From positions 43,221,611 through 43,285,610 of the forward strand of contig NC_092576.1 of the NCBI RefSeq assembly GCF_037975245.1: DNA of 64,000 bases, in the 5' to 3' direction. The DNA is from Apostichopus japonicus (Eukaryota > Echinodermata > Holothuroidea > Aspidochirotida > Stichopodidae). The notes under the pieces were generated by a model. That model was not told where the DNA came from and did no database searches. It worked only from the letters and a program-made list of their open reading frames with translations. The position numbers were made by a program, and so were the translations under genes. Below are positions 60,301-64,000 of this stretch, one piece after another (positions within the stretch are counted from its first letter, which is position 1; each line of letters begins with the position of its first letter).

Positions 60301-63189
60301 AACAAGCCACAAAATCAGCTGAGTTTTGTTGCATTTACATTCATCTTTGTATAATTCTAGAAAATATATGGCTTAACCATCTAATAAAACTCATGCAGGG
60401 AATTCGTCTTGTTGCAGTCTTATCATAAAACCATTACATCTATTGGCTATACATTACATACAAAGTTTGCCACAATCAGTTACGTCTTTGTATGTACAAA
60501 AATAAGTCATTGCATCTTTTCGAAGACATTGAGTTTGTCTAGCTGTTACATACCACATGTGACATTACCAGTTCCAAGTTATATCGGTGTGTAAGGAAGT
60601 GACTTTTATTTGTAAACATTGAGGAATTAGAGACATATCTGACAAATATACTTTTTGTCCAAAATTTTCTTTTAGAGATGTTATCGTAAGAACAATTACA
60701 CAACAGATGACTTAAGACGGATACAATTGATTCCATTTAGTTTGCATTATATATGCATCTGATGTATACATTGAGAGGACATTGCAGGAGGGGGGGGGGG
60801 GGGGACTAGGACTTTTTGGCCTTGAAAATGGTATCAAGTTTAGAATCCATTTCAAACTTACTAGAATGATATGGAAGTGTCCTTAAACCAGTCAAAATCA
60901 ACTTTTATTTTGGACCATCCTTTGATACTGAGCTTATACTAAAATATATATTCAGAATGTGTTGATTCATTTGCATTTACAGACTAAGGACCAACATAGT
61001 CTATCTAAAATGTGTTCCGGGACAGTTACTCTGCACACGAATGATACCAAAGAATATCATACGTCTGTTATACTGCTACTACAAATTGCAGCGAGTCAAC
61101 AAGTAAGACCCTGTTATTTTATGAAATATTGATTTAATATAATTAAAATCCATCACACTTTTTAATGCTTAAAGTTAGCTGCTAAGATTATTCATCTTCT
61201 ACGTATAAAACGAATCTCAAAGTCCTACATACTGTTTTTACTGTTGCAGGTAAAGAAATAACGTATTCAAGCAGCCTACAATTAATGTAGAACAAACATT
61301 ACAAGATTAATCAGAGCATTTGCTGTGCAATACTTTTTAGGTGACGCGAAATACAATCAGTCAAATTGCTCTTCGCGAAGTTTGATGAGCAGATGAGGAA
61401 AATTTGATCTCGAAAGTGAATATAGTGGTAAACGATTCTATTTTCCAAGTTACAATGAAACTATAACACCACGTTTAAGCAATTGAGTACAATGAAATTA
61501 CCTATGTATGTAATGTCTCGTTATGCAAATTAGTTGCGTGCATATTATACACAGTGATGACCACGTAGCACCTGGTTTTGACCTCAACAAGAGCTCGCAA
61601 TGAAAATATAGAGTCAGGAGTTCAAGCAAAGACTTCCATCCGGAAAGGCAACAGCTTTGTCAAGTTATTTAATTGCCAGAAACGATATTGCTACTCAATT
61701 AATCGAATTTGAATGTCGTTCCTTAGAGTGCAAATTTGGATGAATTACATTTGAACGAAAACAGATATATCTATCGCGACCTGGTACAGTTCTCACTGTC
61801 AGTCTGCTTAGAGTGAGAATCAACTTTCTTTTTCTACGATAAGTTGTTGTCTCTTTTATAGTGTGCTAATGTATTTAGTGTGAGTCTCTACTTTGAAAGA
61901 AAACAATTACCACACCATCGCATATCAACACTCCATGTATAGACCATATTAGGCCAACATAAACAACATGGAATTATAAATGTTTTAATGTAACTTTACT
62001 TCTGGTCCTTAAACTGATATAATTCCTTTAAATATATCACTGAATGTCATGTTGTAGTCTACAGTATAGTAATTTCAGTATTTATATTTTTATGGCTTTG
62101 TTTTGTAATTCTGGAATATTATGTGACATATACCGTGATGAACAAAATAAACCTTTGACTGTGCACGATGGTCTGGTAATCTCACAAATGTATTTTCTTT
62201 AGATTCAGATTACCAGTCTAATGTTGAAGTCATTTAGCTCAGCGGATAAAAATCATCTTATCCTGGAAAGTAGGAACCGTGTGCCTTTACTGCCCACCTT
62301 AAAGGAACTACAAATCAAAACTAACTTTGGTAAAGAATTTACCCAGGACCAAGTAATTGGAATATTTTGCTATGCAAAACAATGTCAACAGCTGAAGAAA
62401 GTGTCGTAAGTAATGACAAACCGTTTACTGGTATGTGTTTTATTCACGTTTACTTACTGAATGGTAAATTACCAACCAGAAAACTATATAACTGTTTCTT
62501 GCATTTAACGTTTAGCAGGATGTTAGATGAATACATACTTTCTATTAACGCGTACGTACAACGGTGCAGTGATGTTTGTGTTGTCCATATCTTAGTAACG
62601 ATGTTTTGATTTGGACGTATATGGTGGATATAAGTTTTTTTTAGCATAATAAGATAAACTAATTTCTGCATGTCATAACTTTTCAGTTGAAATAATTAAC
62701 ATGACGGATATATCTCAAACATGACATCATAGTTACATTATTTGACAGTTTACCATAAAGGCTCAATCAGTTAACACATTCACCACCCACAAACTTCCTT
62801 TCTTACAGATTCATTGACTGTTTGTTACCTCTGTCACTTGCCGTCGGTTCTCTTTCTCCCCTTACGAAGTTACATGACATTGAAGGTGAGTACATAGAAA
62901 ACACTAAATGTGTTACGCATCAAAAGCAATATGTGATCCTTTGTGGGATAATAAACGGGTGACGTCCTTATATTGTACAAGTCAACGGAGAGTATCACAT
63001 CAGTACATATTAGTACATTTACCTTTTAATTATTTACACGATTTATGTCTATTAACATGTTTGATCGATAAACAAGTGGTTTTATGGTTTTTCTTCCCAG
63101 TTTCATGGAAACCGTCTAAACCTGACTTTCATTTAGATTCTTCCAAAGGTAAATGGGTGTTGAACTCCATGGAAGGCATAACACTTGAA
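45319..63189 (+). CDS. NLR-type innate immune receptor: DED-DED-NACHT-LRR-like (3' end beyond window)
   Basis: Joined exons: 45319-45379, 46890-47171, 50835-51140, 52247-53775, 54553-54758, 55027-55106, 55327-55415, 56005-56136, 57278-57483, 57809-57888, 58106-58194, 58739-58870, 59281-59483, 59858-59931, 60149-60237, 60983-61102, 62203-62405, 62809-62885, 63101-63189. All introns are GT..AG, the phases agree, and the 4047 nt give 1349 codons with no stop. The chain continues past the window. Two death-fold modules (about residues 21-217) precede a NACHT ATPase (about 217-726), then four-exon repeats of 162-169 residues with LRR-like leucine spacing. In known NLRs the C-terminal repeats sense, NACHT oligomerises on nucleotide exchange, and DEDs recruit caspase/adaptor partners in the cytosol. 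For this protein that role is inference. Symmetric intron phases make both module types freely duplicable. Confidence 0.85.
46142..46264 (+). pseudogene. Decayed extra DED exon inside intron 1
   Basis: After GAGTCGCAG the sequence GTTTTGGTCGTTTCAAGT repeats the beginning of the real DED exon at 46890. Downstream TATCAAATTTGCTTG, AAAT(A)CGGA and TTTGAGACACCTG also match the real exon's bases in order. The frame reads GFGRFKSTYLTIGLFL and then stops. Similarity fades after about 46264. It is a dead tandem copy, with the acceptor still visible. Confidence 0.8.
46890..47171 (+). CDS. NLR exon 2: death effector domain (DED) 1
   Basis: Spliced from CAG and ending before GTAATC, phase 1 on both sides, 94 codons. 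Features of a DED are visible: an N-terminal hydrophobic helix after GFGRF, the alternating LLELKSGKIERI segment, MVDLLENRGVI (the DLLE.RG.I block characteristic of DEDs) and ISDLVDMVHKLNLPGLAERI (last helices, cf. LL..L...L). A Death or CARD domain is less likely because of the LLENRG motif. Known DEDs form homotypic filaments with FADD- or caspase-8-like partners; which partner is used here is unknown. Confidence 0.8.
48255..49480 (+). repeat. Repeat array in intron 2, ~285-bp dimers of ~140-bp units
   Basis: Begins with the GTGTGTGGGTGTGCGTG leader, then repeating units that carry ATGATATCTCACGTAGGGAAG, a 'tttaaaagtaccagatta' part, AGTTCAAAGGCCATTTG and GATCAAAAGTCATTTAGGG. The TGATATCTCACG landmark recurs at 48626 and 48911 (285 bases), with a variant unit between them, so the array is organised in dimers. 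It is the same family as 20200-20870. Confidence 0.8.
49481..50834 (+). other. Rest of intron 2
   Basis: Intronic sequence. The 50635-50795 part is the partner of 44415-44580; no other feature is supported. Confidence 0.6.
50835..51140 (+). CDS. NLR exon 3: second DED-like domain
   Basis: Begins GFGSFKVAL (compare GFGRFKNDL in exon 2) after TTTCAACAG and ends before GTACTG; phase 1-1, 102 codons. The core YMEERGHIQPTNILELLSALKKIG is a clear DED signature (LE.RG.I.p.nl..L...L). The middle is more hydrophobic than in DED 1 (VAIVLQLATFF). Divergence from exon 2 is high although both start alike, so this is an older duplication than the pseudoexon at 46142. The tail FLNDGQSKAQKE is a polar linker to the NACHT exon. 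Confidence 0.8.
52247..53775 (+). CDS. NLR exon 4: NACHT ATPase with helical and winged-helix regions
   Basis: A single 1529-nt exon following CCTAATACAG. A linker (DKLKIFTNYLKHKYA...) leads to Walker A GDPGYGKST (residues about 304-312, 52507-52533) and Walker B VIVLDGYDEYP (about 381-391, from 52738), with the double acidic DxxDE typical of NACHT. Sensor 1 is VVVSTRS (about 414-420). Further on, RFYHKLFAEWYAARYLSS (from about 53407) matches the FxHxxxQEyxAAxYL block of NLR helical domains, and VFRFACGLN follows. The last 44 codons are the end of an LRR-like cassette (SDSRLLQRSNIQLLEIASR). All ATP-binding residues seem intact. The donor GTACTC is weak; read-through adds VLTGYNHMLHR and a stop at 53809, giving a possible isoform without the repeats. 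Confidence 0.9.
53975..56440 (+). repeat. Tandem duplication unit 1 (cassette 1 with introns)
   Basis: Matches 56704-59145 in the same orientation across both exons and introns. Shared landmarks include CTTTGGGAAGCAAAGGTAGC, TTTGGCGTGAAGAAG and ACAAATGATTTGTGCTCA upstream, and GGGTCTCTCTTTCCGAA downstream. Exons are closer than introns, and one 118-base tract is identical. Confidence 0.9.
54553..56136 (+). CDS. NLR exons 5-8: LRR-like cassette 1
   Basis: Four exons of 206, 80, 89 and 132 nt (54553-54758, 55027-55106, 55327-55415, 56005-56136), phases 0-2-1-0-0, give 169 codons (residues about 727-895). The first exon has LRR-like spacing: TLESGLSLPVLLSIEKLVF, then ISQENMLGVVKYGQRCLQLKTLAF. 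The second reads FHGKFVLPLSL, the third VSSGKWRLSSMESLTSG, the fourth MLRSVCSGDMTLRRTDSRLL and IQLLEIASR. The last exon repeats the end of the NACHT exon, so the repeat unit begins inside exon 4. I call it LRR-like by pattern only; a structure search could give it another fold. Confidence 0.8.
56704..59145 (+). repeat. Tandem duplication unit 2 (cassette 2 with introns)
   Basis: Partner of 53975-56440. About 260 bases (56441-56703) separate the two units and have no partner. Confidence 0.9.
57278..58870 (+). CDS. NLR exons 9-12: LRR-like cassette 2
   Basis: Exons 57278-57483, 57809-57888, 58106-58194 and 58739-58870 have exactly the same lengths and phases as cassette 1 (residues about 896-1064). 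From codon 35 of its first exon to 14 bases into the following intron it is identical to cassette 1. Before that point the two differ at about 16 positions in 102 bases, mostly changing amino acids (for example E/G, V/E, P/S, F/I, Q/L). The remaining exons differ at scattered sites. This is the youngest cassette duplication in the gene. Confidence 0.85.
59281..61102 (+). CDS. NLR exons 13-16: LRR-like cassette 3, diverged
   Basis: Exons 59281-59483 (203 nt), 59858-59931 (74), 60149-60237 (89) and 60983-61102 (120), phases 0-2-1-0-0, 162 codons (residues about 1065-1226). Conserved frame: ITLENGNHVPVLATLEEMQ, YAQQCPKLQKISFIDCLVPL, GRWTLVSQEYLTLE and KMCSGTVTLHTND with LLLQIAASQ. The acceptor of the first exon is an ATCAAG. 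It shares the 203-nt first exon and the ISFIDCL phrase with cassette 4 rather than with 1 and 2, so cassettes 3 and 4 form an older pair. Confidence 0.8.
60786..60804 (+). repeat. Poly-G run in intron 15
   Basis: A homopolymeric G stretch of about 17 bases. It may cause length errors in assembly but lies in an intron and does not affect the gene model. Confidence 0.9.
61103..62202 (+). other. Intron 16, no further feature
   Basis: A 1.1-kb intron between cassettes 3 and 4; no repeat or coding segment recognised. Confidence 0.6.
62203..63189 (+). CDS. NLR exons 17-19: LRR-like cassette 4 (incomplete at window edge)
   Basis: Exons 62203-62405 (203 nt), 62809-62885 (77) and 63101-63189 (89), with phases matching the earlier cassettes (residues about 1227-1349). 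Conserved phrases: LILESRNRVPLLPTLKELQ, YAKQCQQLKKVSFIDCLLPLSL and GKWVLNSMEGITLE. The fourth exon of the cassette (expected about 120-132 nt, phase 0) is not found before 64000. In cassette 3 the matching intron is 745 bases, so the exon probably lies just outside the window. The end of the gene is unknown. Confidence 0.8.
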
Positions 63190-64000
63190 GTAAGTCTTTG
63201 ACCACTCTCTTGAGTGCAATGATGCCTTTATTGCCTGTTTGTAGTATTAGTTGGGCAACAAATTCTTAAATTTTCGTATAAATGCAAAACCGATCATCCA
63301 ATTAACATCTACTTTGGGAAACGGCACCAATTTTACTAGTTAATTTATATGCATGTTATAAAAAATACTTAGATAAATTAAAATACAAACTGAACTTTCG
63401 ATTATAAATTACAATTTTTGCCATTGGTGTACGCTATCCGAATAAACAAGAATCAGCTCCATATAGATATATGGTACCATTTACCGGCATTATGGAGGGC
63501 CATTTCAACGTTAGACTATCTTCCATAAACCAATTCCTTCGTACTCACACCATACTCCACGTGTAAGTAGAATACAGTCAAAGATATGAGAAAAACTAAA
63601 TGAATAATCACACTGAGTAAGTAGTGAACAGTGATGTGATGAACCTGAGTTTGTTGTGATTTAAATTCAATAAATCACGCTCATTGGGTTATTATTTCCA
63701 ATTAATTTGATCGTCTTTACAAATAGGCAACTAGAATCTACGTTACAGGAATTCATTTAACACAACAAAAGCGTTACATGCAAAACAGTTAAGGTAGCAT
63801 ACGCCCATTAAAAGCCCCATTGACTTACACACTAAATCACAAAAGTAATGTGGTCTCTAAGTCTAGATAGAAGTTTTCACCAGCTAAACGCTACCCATCA
63901 CCGGATAGCTGACAAGTTGGCCTTTCATGGCATTATCAATTTTTTGTATCATGACTATGTAGATTTTTTGCTATCCGAGCCGGAAGTTTTCGTCACTTGT
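63190..64000 (+). other. Intron 19, continuing past the window
   Basis: Starts at the donor GTAAGTCT; no acceptor-plus-exon matching the cassette pattern is visible up to the edge. Confidence 0.6.

Overview
The window is AT-rich animal genomic DNA. Short coding exons sit between GT..AG introns of 0.2-4 kb, and there are long (AT)n microsatellites and many decayed mobile elements. Three things point to a deuterostome, most likely an echinoderm and possibly a sea cucumber: an NLR-type (NACHT) innate-immunity gene with death-fold exons, a Ty3/gypsy fragment whose integrase lies upstream of its reverse transcriptase (the Gmr1 arrangement reported from deuterostomes), and the general repeat texture. 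The species assignment is inference; no rRNA, mitochondrial or other marker gene is present.

Region by region. Positions 1-2864 are one copy of a segmental duplication. The second copy, at 33440-39317, is split by a 2.6-kb insertion that carries the minus-strand gypsy fragment. Positions 2.9-17 kb hold no gene I can support, only a perfect 30-bp palindrome, a ~50-bp minisatellite, (AT)n tracts, a tRNA-derived SINE with target-site duplications, and clusters of small TAACACAA/TTGTGTTA palindromes. At 17.3-19.0 kb on the minus strand lies a broken gene with a filamin-like domain and a possible PC-esterase/GDSL-like domain. Positions 20-31 kb hold dispersed repeats, a 1.8-kb terminal-inverted-repeat element and a LINE remnant. 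Positions 39-44 kb hold a small TTAA-flanked inverted-repeat element and a decayed YqaJ-type nuclease fragment.

The functional centre is 44.2-63.2 kb on the plus strand: a large multi-exon NLR gene that runs off the right edge. I could join 19 coding exons by reading frame and intron phase (4047 nt, 1349 codons, no internal stop). The order is a short first exon, a DED exon, a second DED-like exon, one large NACHT exon, then repeated four-exon cassettes of about 162-169 residues with LRR-like sequence. DED exons are phase 1-1 and cassettes are phase 0-0, so either module can be copied without breaking frame. The locus shows this happening: a decayed extra DED exon, two possible first exons, a recent tandem duplication of cassette 1 into cassette 2 including introns, and a sharply bounded identity tract between them that looks like gene conversion. 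The likely role is a cytosolic sensor whose LRR-like tail varies and whose tandem DEDs would recruit DED-containing adaptors or caspases. That role is inferred from the family, not shown by the sequence.
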